Origin: UBA4732 sp963823075
GTDB taxonomy: Bacteria; Planctomycetota; Planctomycetia; Gemmatales; Gemmataceae
Reading direction: 5' to 3'
Length of the DNA: 64,000 bases
Assembly (NCBI GenBank): GCA_963823075.1
Contig: CAWGKE010000004.1
Span: 62,001 to 126,000, forward strand
How positions within the stretch are numbered: position 1 is the stretch's first letter; the number at the start of each line of letters is the position of its first letter. A program made the translations under genes and the position numbers. Positions 36,494 through 46,025 of this stretch are shown here, piece by piece. Below the pieces are notes generated by a model, which was not told where the DNA came from, made no database searches, and saw nothing but the letters and a program-made list of their open reading frames with translations.

Positions 36494-37197
36494 GCCTCCA
36501 GCCCCTCGAACAGCGCCGTCCCAAGGCGCACCAGCGTCGCCCCCTCCTCGACGGCGACCTCAAAATCGTTGGTCATGCCCATCGACAGCTCCGCCAGGGG
36601 ATGCGCCTCGCCGACGGCGGCCCGCAGCCGGTCGCGCAGCTCGCGCAGGGCGGCGAACGTCGGACGGCACCGCTCCGGGTCTTCCTCGTAGGCCGCCATC
36701 GTCATCAGACCCGTAACGCGCACGCGCCTCAGCCCCCGCAGCGCCGGCGCCAACCCCGGCACTTCCTCCGGCGCGAAACCGTGCTTGCCGGCCTCCCGAC
36801 TGGCGTTCACTTCCAAAAGCGCCTCGACGGCCAGCCCCTGACGGCCGGCCTCTTCCTCCACCGCCGCCAGCAGGCGCAGGTTGTCCACGGAATGGATGCG
36901 GTGGATCAAGGGCAGCGTCCGCTCGATTTTGTTCCTTTGCAGATGGCCAATCAGATGCCACCGCGCCTCCGGCAAGGCGGCCGCCTTGCGCCACAGCTCC
37001 TGCGGCCGGCTCTCGCCCAAGTCGCGCACGCCCAGCTCGACTAACACCGCCGCCGCCTCGACGGGCGCCGTCTTGGTGACGGCCACCAGCGTCACGTCGC
37101 CGCGGGCGCGGCCGGCCCGGCGGCAGGCGGCGCGTAGCCGCTCCTCCACGGACGCCAGGCGCTCGGCCAGAATGGATCGGAGTCGCGCACGGTCCAC
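36490..37197 (-). CDS. yggS: YggS/PROSC-family PLP homeostasis protein
   Basis: The fold-type III PLP protein without a catalytic domain balances vitamin B6 and amino acids. PLP Lys lies in VTLVAVTKTAPVEAA. Other signatures are LGESRPQELWRKA, WHLIGHLQRNKI, LLEVNASREAGKHGF and LSMGMTNDFEVAVEEGATLV, ending VRLGTALFEG. Its length (235 residues) is normal. It overlaps yggU. It is divergent from the DUF1015 gene over 119 bases, which must hold both promoters. Confidence 0.9.
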   Translation of the reverse strand: MDRARLRSILAERLASVEERLRAACRRAGRARGDVTLVAVTKTAPVEAAAVLVELGVRDLGESRPQELWRKAAALPEARWHLIGHLQRNKIERTLPLIHRIHSVDNLRLLAAVEEEAGRQGLAVEALLEVNASREAGKHGFAPEEVPGLAPALRGLRRVRVTGLMTMAAYEEDPERCRPTFAALRELRDRLRAAVGEAHPLAELSMGMTNDFEVAVEEGATLVRLGTALFEGLEA

Positions 37198-37316
37198 CGA
37201 CTGTCTCCCTCCGGGCGCCGACGCGATCCGGCTCGCCGCATCGCATCGCCTGCTCTAAGATAACCGCCCCGCCCCGAACCGTAAAGCCGCCCTGCCGAGT
37301 CGGAAAGGATGAATTC

Positions 37317-38618
37317 ATGGCCGAGATCCGGCCCTTCCGGGCCTACCGCTACGATCTGGGCCGCGTCGGCGCCCTCAGCGACGTGGTCGCCCCGCCCTAT
37401 GACGTCATCGACCCCGCGTTGCAGCAGGCCCTCTACGAGCGCAGCCCCCACAACGTCATCCGCCTCATTCTTAACAAGGAAGAGCCGGGAGACGACGACC
37501 GCCGCAACCGCTACAGCCGCGCCGCCGGCTTCCTTCGCGACTGGATCGCCGACGACGTCCTCGTCCGCGATTCCGCCCAATCGCTCTACGTTTGCTCCCA
37601 GGAATACGAGGTCGAGGGCCGCCGCCATGTGCGGCGCGGCTTCCTGGCGCGCGTTCGCCTTGAGCCGTTCGGGGCCGGCCGCATCTACCCGCACGAGGAA
37701 ACCCTCCCCGGACCCAGGGCCGACCGCCTCCGCCTCTTCCAAGCCACGGAGATGAACCTCAGCCCCGTCTTCGGCCTCTATCCCGACCCCGACGATATCG
37801 TGATGAACCGGCTGGAAGCGGCGGTCGGCCGGGCGCTGCCGCTGCAAGCGACCGACCACCTCGGCGTCGTCAGCAAGCTCTGGACGGTGTCCGACCAGCA
37901 CGCTGTCAGCGCCGTCGCCGGGGCGCTGGGACCGAAGCCGGTCTTCATCGCCGACGGCCATCACCGCTACGAGACCGGCCTGCGCTACCTCCAGGAACGG
38001 CGGGCGGCCGGCGACACGGACCCGGCGGCCGAGTCCATCCTCATGATGCTCGTCGGCATGAGCGACCCCGGCCTGCTGATCCTGCCGACGCACCGCATCG
38101 TCTCCGGCTTCCCGGCGCTGGACGCCGACCGGCTGGCGTCGATCCTGGAATCGCATTTTCAGGTGGAAAAAGTCGGAATGGGGGAGAAGGCGGCGCGGGA
38201 CGCCTGGGAGCGGATCGAGGCGCACGGCGGGCAGGACCTGCTCGGCTTCTGCACAACCGACGACGGCGTCTGGCAAACGGCGCGGCTCCGGGCGCCGGAG
38301 GAAATGGCTCGCCTGGCCCCCGACCACAGTCCGGCCTGGCGCGGCCTGGCGGTGGCAGTGCTGCACCTGCTGGTGCTGGACCGGCTGCTGCCGAACAGGC
38401 TTGGGGGCAAGGCGGAGTGCCGTTACGTTCATCTGCTGCGCGAGGCGACGGACGCGGCGGCGGCGCGCCAGGGCCGGCTCGTGGCGCTCGTGCCGCCAGC
38501 CACGATGCGCCACGTCGAGCAGATCGCTGGCAATCTGGAGAAAATGCCGCCGAAATCGACGTATTTCTACCCCAAGCTGCTCAGCGGGCTGGTGTTCAAT
38601 CCGCTCAAGGGGAGCTAG
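37317..38618 (+). CDS. DUF1015-family protein
   Basis: The 433-residue DUF1015 protein has FRAYRYDLGRVGALSDVVAP and PYDVIDPALQ at the N-terminus, HNVIRLILNKEEP, then YPHEETLPGPRADRL and the conserved FIADGHHRYETGLRYL with a His pair, and MMLVGMSDPGLLILPTHR. Members include free-serine kinases of the SbnI type, so a role in serine phosphorylation is possible. This is not proven for bacterial DUF1015 in general. The start follows GGAAAGG. A family A palindrome follows the stop. Confidence 0.88.
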   Translation: MAEIRPFRAYRYDLGRVGALSDVVAPPYDVIDPALQQALYERSPHNVIRLILNKEEPGDDDRRNRYSRAAGFLRDWIADDVLVRDSAQSLYVCSQEYEVEGRRHVRRGFLARVRLEPFGAGRIYPHEETLPGPRADRLRLFQATEMNLSPVFGLYPDPDDIVMNRLEAAVGRALPLQATDHLGVVSKLWTVSDQHAVSAVAGALGPKPVFIADGHHRYETGLRYLQERRAAGDTDPAAESILMMLVGMSDPGLLILPTHRIVSGFPALDADRLASILESHFQVEKVGMGEKAARDAWERIEAHGGQDLLGFCTTDDGVWQTARLRAPEEMARLAPDHSPAWRGLAVAVLHLLVLDRLLPNRLGGKAECRYVHLLREATDAAAARQGRLVALVPPATMRHVEQIAGNLEKMPPKSTYFYPKLLSGLVFNPLKGS

Positions 38619-38627
38619 ACAGCCCGG

Positions 38628-38687
38628 TCAGAGCGGCGACCGTGAGGGAGCGGAGAGAAGACCGCTCCCTTACGGTCGCCGCTCTGA
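38628..38687. repeat. Palindromic repeat, family A
   Basis: TCAGAGCGGCGACCGTGAGG and its complement CCTTACGGTCGCCGCTCTGA, one base differing in the stem. It is closely related to 4375-4432. It sits between DUF1015 and the peptidase gene. Confidence 0.9.
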
Positions 38688-38722
38688 CTCGGCGATCGCC
38701 CGCTTTCGAGAAAGGATCAGCC

Positions 38723-40822
38723 ATGCGGAACGCCGTTGACACGCTGCTTGTCGGGGCGATCGGCGTCCTGGCCCTCGCGGCCCCGGCCTCCGGTCTCCGC
38801 GCGGCGGACCCGCCGGAGAGCTGGACGCCCGAAGTCATGATGCGGGTAAAACAGATCGGCAGCGTCCAGGTTTCGCCGGACGGCACGCAGGCTGTCTTCA
38901 CGGTGCGCGAGGCCGTGATGCAAGGGGACCGGAGCGAGTACCGGACGCAGCTCCACCTGGCCGACGCGAAGGGGGAAAGCGATGTTCAACTCACGCAGGG
39001 CGGCGCCTCCTGCGACGACCCGCAGTGGTCGCCGGACGGCCGATGGATCGCCTTCCTCTCGGCCCGCTCGGGCAAGAAGAACCTCTGGGTGATCCGGCCC
39101 AACGGCGGCGAGGCCCAGCAAGTCTCCGACGTGAAAACCGGCGTCGGCAATTACAAGTGGTCGCCGGACGGCAAGCAGCTGGCCTTCACGGCCCTGGACG
39201 CGCCCACCGCCGAAGAGGAAAAGGCCGCGCGGGAAAAGAACGACGCGCGGGTGGTGGACGAAAACCCCAAGATGAGCCGCCTCTATGTCATACCCTTTAC
39301 GGACTCGCCAAAAACTCAACACGACGCCCGGCTGCTGACCAAGGGCGATTTCAGCATCACCACCGAAAACAACAAGGCCGGCCGGGCGCCATTCGACTGG
39401 TCGCCCGACGGCAAGACGATCGTGTTCGCCCACGCCAGGACCGCCGCCCCCGACGACTGGCCCAGCTCCGACCTGTCGCTGGTCGGTGTGGCCGACGGCA
39501 AGGTCCGGCCGCTCGTCCACACCCCCGCCGCCGAGACGACGCCGCTCTTTTCGCCGGACGGCGAGTCGATCGCCTACGTCGCCAGTGACGACCCGCCGAA
39601 ATGGGCCGACGGCGGCCGCGTGTACGTGGTCCCTACGGCCGGCGGGCCGCCGCGCGCGCTGGCCGAAACGTCGGACGGCTTCGGCCGCTATTCCGAGCTG
39701 GTCGGCTGGTCGGCCGACGGCACGGAGCTATTCCTCACGGAGGCCCATCACGCCAGTCTGAGGCTGCTCGGTCTGTCGCCAGACGGGTCCGGTTCCAGGG
39801 AAATCAGTCGCGAGGATGGGATGTCGGCCGGCGGCGTCTTCCTCAACGTCACCCGCACCGATGTTGGCTTCGGCTGGGAGACCCTGGCCAAGCCGCCGGA
39901 GGCGTTCGTCGCCAAGGCGCCGAGGCGTTTCGTCGCCTCGGTGGATACCTTCGAGCCAGTGCAGGTCAGCCACGTCCAGCGCGACGTGCCGGATGCACCG
40001 CCCGACCGCACCGAGGTAATTCACTGGAACTCGAAGGACGGCCAGGAAATCGAGGGTCTGCTGACCTATCCCGTCGGCTACGAAAAGGGCAAGAAATATC
40101 CGCTGCTGCTCGTCATCCACGGCGGGCCGATGGGGGCGTTCATGCAATCGTTCGACGGCGCGGCGACGTATTACCCCGTCGCGGCGTTCGCGTCGCGGGG
40201 TTACGCCGTCTTGCGGGCCAATCCGCGCGGCAGCGCCGGCTACGGCAAGAAGTTCCGCTACGCCAACTACGGCGACTGGGGCGGCGGCGACTTTCAGGAC
40301 CTCATGAGCGGCGTCGATTACGTCATCGACCAGGGCGTCGCCGACCCCGACCGCCTCGGCGTGATGGGCTGGAGCTATGGCGGCTACATGACCTCGTGGA
40401 CCATCACGCAGACGCACCGATTCAAGGCCGCGTCCGTCGGCGGCGGCGTCACGAACCTCATGACCTTCAACGGCACTGCGGACATTCCCAGTTTCCTGCC
40501 CGACTACCTTGGCGGCGAGTTCTGGGACAAGCCGGAAATCTACCAAGAACGCTCGCCCATGTTCCACATCAAGGGGGTGAACACGCCGACCCTCATCACC
40601 CACGGCGAGATTGACGAGCGCGTGCCGCTGTCGCAGGACGAGGAGCTGTACAGCGCCCTCAAGCGCCTGGGCTGCACGACGAAGATGGTGATCTACCCGC
40701 GGACCCATCACGGCATTGAGGAGCCGCGGCTGATGCTGGACTGCATGGACCGCAACCTGGAATGGTTCGACCGCTACGTCCGCAAGGCTAAGCCGGCGCC
40801 CGACAGAGGGGCGAACCCGTAA
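38723..40822 (+). CDS. Secreted S9-family prolyl oligopeptidase
   Basis: The 699-residue protein has the leader MRNAVDTLLVGAIGVLALAAPA, an N-terminal WD40-like beta propeller (SPDGTQAVFTV, WSPDGRWIAFLSARS, WSPDGKQLAFTAL, FSPDGESIAYVAS) and a C-terminal peptidase domain. The triad is Ser in GVMGWSYGGYMTSW, Asp in HGEIDERVPLSQ and His in YPRTHHGIEEP. It is an exported dipeptidyl/acyl-peptidase that cuts short peptides after Pro or Ala. It is the first gene of a three-gene row with the DHDPS-like and hydroxyproline dehydratase-like genes. GAAAGGA precedes the ATG. Confidence 0.92.
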   Translation: MRNAVDTLLVGAIGVLALAAPASGLRAADPPESWTPEVMMRVKQIGSVQVSPDGTQAVFTVREAVMQGDRSEYRTQLHLADAKGESDVQLTQGGASCDDPQWSPDGRWIAFLSARSGKKNLWVIRPNGGEAQQVSDVKTGVGNYKWSPDGKQLAFTALDAPTAEEEKAAREKNDARVVDENPKMSRLYVIPFTDSPKTQHDARLLTKGDFSITTENNKAGRAPFDWSPDGKTIVFAHARTAAPDDWPSSDLSLVGVADGKVRPLVHTPAAETTPLFSPDGESIAYVASDDPPKWADGGRVYVVPTAGGPPRALAETSDGFGRYSELVGWSADGTELFLTEAHHASLRLLGLSPDGSGSREISREDGMSAGGVFLNVTRTDVGFGWETLAKPPEAFVAKAPRRFVASVDTFEPVQVSHVQRDVPDAPPDRTEVIHWNSKDGQEIEGLLTYPVGYEKGKKYPLLLVIHGGPMGAFMQSFDGAATYYPVAAFASRGYAVLRANPRGSAGYGKKFRYANYGDWGGGDFQDLMSGVDYVIDQGVADPDRLGVMGWSYGGYMTSWTITQTHRFKAASVGGGVTNLMTFNGTADIPSFLPDYLGGEFWDKPEIYQERSPMFHIKGVNTPTLITHGEIDERVPLSQDEELYSALKRLGCTTKMVIYPRTHHGIEEPRLMLDCMDRNLEWFDRYVRKAKPAPDRGANP

Positions 40823-40845
40823 GGCCGAGCCGGCCGTTTCCGCTC

Positions 40846-40863
40846 GAGGAGGGACCTCCGATT
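40846..40863 (+). promoter_or_regulatory. Strong ribosome-binding site before an ATT start
   Basis: GAGGAGGG at 40846-40853 is followed seven bases later by ATT (40861-40863), where the family N-terminus begins. There is no ATG, GTG or TTG at this point. Confidence 0.6.
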
Positions 40864-41795
40864 CCGACAACCAAGACTCCCTGGCGCGGCGTCTTCCCCG
40901 CGGCGACGACGCAGTTCCGCGCCGACCAGACCCTGGACCTTGATGCGACGGCGGCCCATGTGGAAGGCATGATCCGGGCCGGCGTCCATGGAATCATCAT
41001 GCTCGGCACCGTTGGGGAGAATTGCTCCCTGGACTACGTCGAAAAGCGCGATGTGGTGCGCGTGGCGTTCGCGCAGGCCGCGGGGCGGGTTCCCGTGCTG
41101 GCCGGCGTGGCCGAATGCACGACCGCGCTGGCCTGCCGCTTCGCCGCCGACGCGCAGGGCGACGGCGCGGACGGCCTGATGGTGCTGCCCGCGATGGTTT
41201 ACAAGTCCGATCCGCGCGAAACGATCGCCCACTTCCGGGCCGTGGCTCGGGCGACCGACCTGCCCATTCTGTGTTACAACAACCCGGTTTCCTACGGCGT
41301 GGACCTTACGCCCGAGATGTTCGCCGAGCTGGCCGACGAACCGACGCTCGCAGCGATCAAGGAGTCGTCGGAAAACGTTCGCCGCATTACGGACCTCAAA
41401 AATCGCTGCGGCGACCGCTACGTCCTCTTCTGCGGCGTGGACGATCTGGTGCTGGAGAGCGTGCTGCTCGGCGCCGTCGGCTGGGTCGCGGGCCTGGTCA
41501 ACGCCTTCCCGGAAGAGAGCCTCCTGCTGTGGAACCTGGCGACGAGCGGCCGCTTCGACGAAGCGATCCGGCTCTACCGCTGGTTCGCGCCGCTTTTGCA
41601 CCTCGACACGCGCGTCAAGCTCGTCCAGTGCATCAAGCTGGCGATGGCCGAGACGGGTCGCGGCGCCGAGACGGGTCGCGCCCGCGCCTGCCGCTGACCG
41701 GCCGGGAGCGCGAAGAAGTGCTGGCCGTCGTCCGCGAGGCGATCCGCACGCGGCCCAGCGTCCGGGCGTCCATGCGGCGGGAGGGTGGGGCATGA
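40861..41795 (+). CDS. DHDPS/NAL-family aldolase with ATT start and a frame break
   Basis: The TIM-barrel aldolase begins IPTTKTPWRGVFPAATTQFR, matching the usual N-terminus of the family, so the ATT at 40861 is the likely start (or a misread ATG). Later ATG codons cut into the barrel. Schiff-base Lys lies in LAAIKESSENV, the Tyr region in LCYNNPVSYGVD, and GTVGENCSL is the usual G-T-x-G-E. The frame breaks near 41670, and the tail RLPLTGREREEVLAVVREA ends at 41795, overlapping the next gene by four bases. The gene follows an exported peptidase and precedes a hydroxyproline dehydratase-like gene, so a role in hydroxyproline or keto-acid breakdown is plausible. Confidence 0.8.
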
Positions 41796-42895
41796 AGATC
41801 CAGCGCATCCGGGCTTACCGCGTCGAGCTGCCGTTGCACGAGGGCAGCTACAAGTGGTCCGGCGGCAAGTCGGTGTCGGTGTTCGACAGCACCGTCGTCG
41901 AGGTCGAGACCGACAGCGGCCTCGTCGGCTACGGCGAGGTCTGTCCCTTGGGGCCGTTCTACCTGCCGGCCTACGCCAACGGCGTCCGCGCCGGCCTGGC
42001 CGAGCTGGGACCGCACCTCATCGGCGAAGATCCGCTCCAGCTGGGGAAGCTGAACCGGCGGATGGACGCCGCGCTCAAGGGCCACCCCTACGTCAAGTCG
42101 GGCATCGACATGGCCTGCTGGGACCTTCTCGGCAAGGCGACCGGCCAGCCGGTTTGCACGCTGCTGGGCGGCCGCTACGGCGACGATTTTCCCCTTTACC
42201 GAGCGATTTCGCAGGAATCCCCGGAGGCGATGGCCGGCCGCGTCGCCGGCTACCGGGCCGAGGGCTATCGCCGCTTCCAGCTCAAGGTCGGCGGCGACCC
42301 CGCGGTGGACGTGGCCCGCATCCGCGCCGTCGCGGAGCGATTGCAGCCGGGCGACCGGCTGATCGCCGACGCCAACACCGGCTGGCTGATGCACGACGCT
42401 TTGCGCGTGGTCCGAGCGGTGCGCGACGTGGACGTGTACATCGAACAACCCTGTCTGAGCTACGAGGAGTGCCTCACGGTTCGCCGCCACACCGACCATC
42501 CCTTCGTGCTGGACGAGGTGATCGATTCCATCGACGTGCTGCTGCGCGGGCACGCGGATCGGGCGATGGATGTGGTCAACCTCAAGATCAGCAAGCTCGG
42601 CGGCCTGACCAAGACGCGCCAGGCCCGCGACCTGTGCGTCTCCATCGGCGTGGCGATGACGCTGGAAGACAGCTGGGGCGGCGACATCATCACGGCCGCC
42701 ATCGCGCACCTGGCCCACAGCACGCCGCCGGAATTCCTCTTCACGGCCACCGACTTCAACAGCTACGTCACGGTCAGCATCGCCGACGGGGCGCCGCGCC
42801 GGGTCGAGGGCCGCATGGCGGCGTCCACGGCCCCCGGCCTGGGCGTCGTGCCGCGCCGGGATGTGCTGGGCGCGGCCGTGCTGGAAGTGTCCTGA
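41792..42895 (+). CDS. Enolase-superfamily enzyme, cis-3-hydroxyproline dehydratase-like
   Basis: This is a mandelate racemase/muconate lactonising-type enzyme. After the N-terminal cap the barrel shows RRFQLKVGGDP (base Lys), LIADANTGWLMHDALR, VYIEQPCLSYEECL, FVLDEVIDSID for metal, VVNLKISKLGGLTKTRQARD (second Lys) and LEDSWGGDI. The DANTGW, EQPC and KISKLGGLTK set is typical of cis-3-hydroxy-L-proline dehydratases and hydroxyproline betaine epimerases. The exact substrate remains to be tested. It overlaps the aldolase gene, so the two are coupled. Confidence 0.87.
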   Translation: MKIQRIRAYRVELPLHEGSYKWSGGKSVSVFDSTVVEVETDSGLVGYGEVCPLGPFYLPAYANGVRAGLAELGPHLIGEDPLQLGKLNRRMDAALKGHPYVKSGIDMACWDLLGKATGQPVCTLLGGRYGDDFPLYRAISQESPEAMAGRVAGYRAEGYRRFQLKVGGDPAVDVARIRAVAERLQPGDRLIADANTGWLMHDALRVVRAVRDVDVYIEQPCLSYEECLTVRRHTDHPFVLDEVIDSIDVLLRGHADRAMDVVNLKISKLGGLTKTRQARDLCVSIGVAMTLEDSWGGDIITAAIAHLAHSTPPEFLFTATDFNSYVTVSIADGAPRRVEGRMAASTAPGLGVVPRRDVLGAAVLEVS

Positions 42896-42910
42896 CGGCC
42901 CGGCGCCGGC

Positions 42911-44335
42911 TCATTTGTCGGCGGGCGGCGCCAGCGGCAACGTCGGGTCGCCGAAGTAGACGTACTTCATCCCCTGGAAGAAGATGCTCGGCGGATACCA
43001 GTCGTCGTTCGGTTTCAGCGTTTCCAGGTGTTCCTTGTCGTAATAATAGCGGAGCGCCTCGGCCCAGCAGTCGCCGGCCGTCGCCCGATCCGACTCGCGC
43101 AGGGCGCCGAGAAAGCCGTCCAGCAGCGTCAGGGCGCAGGGCTGGCTGCCGGTGTCGCAGCCGATGTAGACGACCGCCCCGTCCGGCCCGTCGCGGAGCA
43201 GATGCTCGGCCAGGCCGGTCGGGTTGTACTTCCCCTTCTGGTACGGCGAGGGAGGGGGCGGCGGCGCCGAAAACACCTCGCCGGCGTCCGTGCCCTTGTG
43301 TTCCTTGCCGTCCACGTCCACATAGGCGCCGTAGGGCGGCAGCGGGGCGAAGTATGCCGTGCTGCACCCCGCCGAGAACATCACCGGCAGACGGTCGGCG
43401 TTCTTGACTTTGCCCAGGTCGTTCACGGAGAAGCAGCCCTCCCAGGTGTTTTCGCTGCCGTGGCCGACGTGAACGACCAGCGATTCCCCCTGATTCAGCG
43501 CGGCCACCACATGCTTATTGTCCGGCGGCGGCGTGCTGTATTTCCCGTCGCCGGCGTCGAAGAAGTAGGGGTCCGTCTCCCAGCCGTCCGGCATCTTTTT
43601 GACCAGGCCGTCCAGCCGCCGGCGGGCGTCCACCCAGCCGCCGACGTGGAACAGCCCCGCCTTCCGCAGGCCGGGGTGGGTGCCGTCGCGCACCGCGTCC
43701 TCGTAAGCGATGGACTTGGCGCCGACCACCTTGACCTCGGTTACGCTGCTGACCGGCCAACGGCCGACGGCGACCTCCGGCCGGTAGTCCACCTCGTCGT
43801 AGTTGATGGGGTCCTTCTTGTTGTGTTCGCCGCGAACTTCGCCGAAGTAGCCGGCGTGGAAGCCGTCTTTGCGGGCGTTCCAGTCGTCGAAACTGCCGTC
43901 CTGCTTGGCGAGATCCGCATAATAAAGGTCCGACGGGTAGAAGGCGTAGTCGAAGGCGGCCGGCGTGTTGCGGTCCAACACCATGTAACGCACCGGCATC
44001 ACGTCCACGTCGCCGACCAGCAGCACGTAGCCGAGCGAGCGCTTCTTCCAGGCGTCGTAGAGGAACCGCTTCAGCCGCTCCGGGTCGTCCACGCCGTCGG
44101 TGGATTTCAGCACGTCTTCCAGCGAAACCAGCTCGGTCGGCCGCAGCTTCTGCTTGTGGGCGACGTACTCCTTGAGGGCGCCGTGAAAACGGTCGGGCGC
44201 CACGATGAGGAAGCGCTTCTCCTCGCGGGCCGGGATTGGCGTCCGCCCGGACGGGGGAGAGGCGGCGAGCGGCCCGAGCAGGGCGGCGGCGCAGAACAGG
44301 GCGGTGCAGACGCGGCCGGCGGAGATGACTCTCAC
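42911..44335 (-). CDS. Secreted C25 (gingipain-like) cysteine peptidase
   Basis: The start is the GTG at 44335, preceded by AGAGGG, giving the signal peptide VRVISAGRVCTALFCAAALLG. The domain has the caspase-like fold of clan CD: GYVLLVGDVDVMPVRYM, DYRPEVAVGRWPVSS, the catalytic His in LVVHVGHGSENTWEGC and the catalytic Cys in LPVMFSAGCSTAYFAPLP. Gingipains are secreted Arg or Lys endopeptidases. This protein lacks a long propeptide and adhesin domains and has its own Pro-rich insert (SAPPPPPSPYQKGK). The target is unknown. Its stop lies 15 bases from that of the convergent dehydratase-like gene. Confidence 0.82.
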   Translation of the reverse strand: MRVISAGRVCTALFCAAALLGPLAASPPSGRTPIPAREEKRFLIVAPDRFHGALKEYVAHKQKLRPTELVSLEDVLKSTDGVDDPERLKRFLYDAWKKRSLGYVLLVGDVDVMPVRYMVLDRNTPAAFDYAFYPSDLYYADLAKQDGSFDDWNARKDGFHAGYFGEVRGEHNKKDPINYDEVDYRPEVAVGRWPVSSVTEVKVVGAKSIAYEDAVRDGTHPGLRKAGLFHVGGWVDARRRLDGLVKKMPDGWETDPYFFDAGDGKYSTPPPDNKHVVAALNQGESLVVHVGHGSENTWEGCFSVNDLGKVKNADRLPVMFSAGCSTAYFAPLPPYGAYVDVDGKEHKGTDAGEVFSAPPPPPSPYQKGKYNPTGLAEHLLRDGPDGAVVYIGCDTGSQPCALTLLDGFLGALRESDRATAGDCWAEALRYYYDKEHLETLKPNDDWYPPSIFFQGMKYVYFGDPTLPLAPPADK

Positions 44336-44549
44336 GGTGGACCCTCTTGGACAAGCAAGACAGGCAAACTCCTGTCCGGGGGCCGACCTCGGACGTAGGA
44401 TGGATGCGACGGGCATAATCTATGAAAAGGACAAAGGGCCGCGGCGTTCCCGCAGGGCCCCCGATTCGAGGAACCCATGCACGACCGTTCGGACGGACAG
44501 CGGCGGCTGATCCTGGACCCGTTCACCCGACAGGCCATGCCGTTCAAGA

Positions 44550-46016
44550 TCAACGCACCAGCCGTTCGGTGAATTCGCCGTCGCCGGCCACGTCGGTCGG
44601 CCGCTGCTCGCGGCCCTGGAACAGGAACGTCAGCTTGCGGTGGTCCAGGCCGAGCAGTTTCAGGACCGTGGCGTGCAGGTCGTTGACGTGGACCGGGTCC
44701 ACGGCCGCGCGGAAGCCGAACTCGTCGGTGGCGCCGATGACGCGGCCGCCCTGGACGCCGCCGCCTGCCAACCAGGTCGTGAAGCCGTAGGGGTTGTGGT
44801 CGCGGCCGGCCTTCCTGTCGGGATAGCGGCCGTCGGCGACCGGCGTGCGGCCGAACTCGCCGCCCCAGATCACCAGCGTATCGTCGAGCAGGCCCCGCGC
44901 CTTGAGGTCCGTCAGCAGGCCCGCCATCGGTCGATCCACCCGATGCGCCATTTCCCGATGGGTTTTGTCGTTGTCGGCGTGGGCGGCGTCCCAGTCGTCG
45001 GCCCCGCCGCCGCCGGTGAAGATCTGCACGAACCGGACGCCGCGCTCCACCAGCCGCCGGGCCAGCAGGCAGTCCGTCCCGAACCGCGCGGATACGGGAT
45101 CATTCAGACCATAGAGGTCTTTGATCGCGTCCGGCTCCTTCGCCAGGTCCACCGCCTCGGGCACGGCGCTCTGCATTCGGAAGGCCAGCTCGTAGGAGGC
45201 GATCCGCGACGACAGATCGTCCACGTCCTCGCCACGCTCCGCCCGATGCTCCTGATTCAGCCATTGCACCATGTCCACCACTTCGCGCTGCCCCGCGTCG
45301 CCGACCTTGTCGGGGGCGTCCAGGTACAACACGGGCGAGCCGGCGCTTCGCAGCACCGTGGGCTGGTACGCGCCCGGCAGGAAGCCGTGGCCGTAGACCG
45401 GCGGGCCGCCCTTGACGGCGTCGGTCGTGGCCATGACCACGAACGCCGGCAGATCTTCCGACTCGCTGCCGAGTCCGTAGAGCGTCCACGAGCCGAGGCA
45501 TGGCCGGCCCATGCGCGACGAGCCGGTGCTGAGCATGTACTGGGCGGGGGCGTGGTTGAACGCCTCGTGATGGCAGGAGCGGACGACGGCCAGATCGTCG
45601 GCGCACTTCTGCAAGTGCGGGTACGTGTCCGCGATCTGGATGCCGGACTCGCCGCACTTCGAGAAGGTCTGCGGCGACCCGAGGATGGCCGCGTCCGCCT
45701 TGGTGAACCGCAGCTGCAATCCTTCGACGGCGCTGGCAGGCAGGGGCTGGCCGTGCAGCTTGTTCAAAAGAGGTTTCGGATCGAAGGTGTCGATGTGACT
45801 CGGCCCGCCCTGCATGAACAGAAAGATGACGCGCTTGGCCGTGGCCGGCAGCGGCGGCGCCTTGGCGGCGAGCGGGTTGTCGGCCGCGGCCGGGGCCGCC
45901 GCCAGCCGGCCGTCGCGGCCGAGCAGATCCAGCAGCGCCCAGGCGCCGAAGCCGAAGCCGGCGCGACGCAGCATCTCGCGGCGGGAGAAGAATAGCGGAG
46001 TCGGCCGGTGCGTCAT
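44550..46016 (-). CDS. DUF1501 (sulfatase-like) secreted protein
   Basis: The 488-residue DUF1501 protein has a twin-Arg-like leader (SRREMLRRAGFGFGAWALLDL). The alkaline-phosphatase/sulfatase-like core includes RVIFLFMQGGPSHIDTFDPK, HEAFNHAPAQYMLSTG, LGSWTLYGLGSES, VIWGGEFGRTPVADG and HNPYGFTTWLAGGG with the C-terminal VHVNDLHATVLKLLG. These proteins are paired with PSCyt1/DUF1549/DUF1553 cytochrome proteins in planctomycetes, as here: its start is nine bases past the stop of the gene at 46026-48368. The role is unproven, perhaps handling sulphated polysaccharides. Confidence 0.93.
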   Translation of the reverse strand: MTHRPTPLFFSRREMLRRAGFGFGAWALLDLLGRDGRLAAAPAAADNPLAAKAPPLPATAKRVIFLFMQGGPSHIDTFDPKPLLNKLHGQPLPASAVEGLQLRFTKADAAILGSPQTFSKCGESGIQIADTYPHLQKCADDLAVVRSCHHEAFNHAPAQYMLSTGSSRMGRPCLGSWTLYGLGSESEDLPAFVVMATTDAVKGGPPVYGHGFLPGAYQPTVLRSAGSPVLYLDAPDKVGDAGQREVVDMVQWLNQEHRAERGEDVDDLSSRIASYELAFRMQSAVPEAVDLAKEPDAIKDLYGLNDPVSARFGTDCLLARRLVERGVRFVQIFTGGGGADDWDAAHADNDKTHREMAHRVDRPMAGLLTDLKARGLLDDTLVIWGGEFGRTPVADGRYPDRKAGRDHNPYGFTTWLAGGGVQGGRVIGATDEFGFRAAVDPVHVNDLHATVLKLLGLDHRKLTFLFQGREQRPTDVAGDGEFTERLVR

Positions 46017-46025
46017 GGCGGAGCC

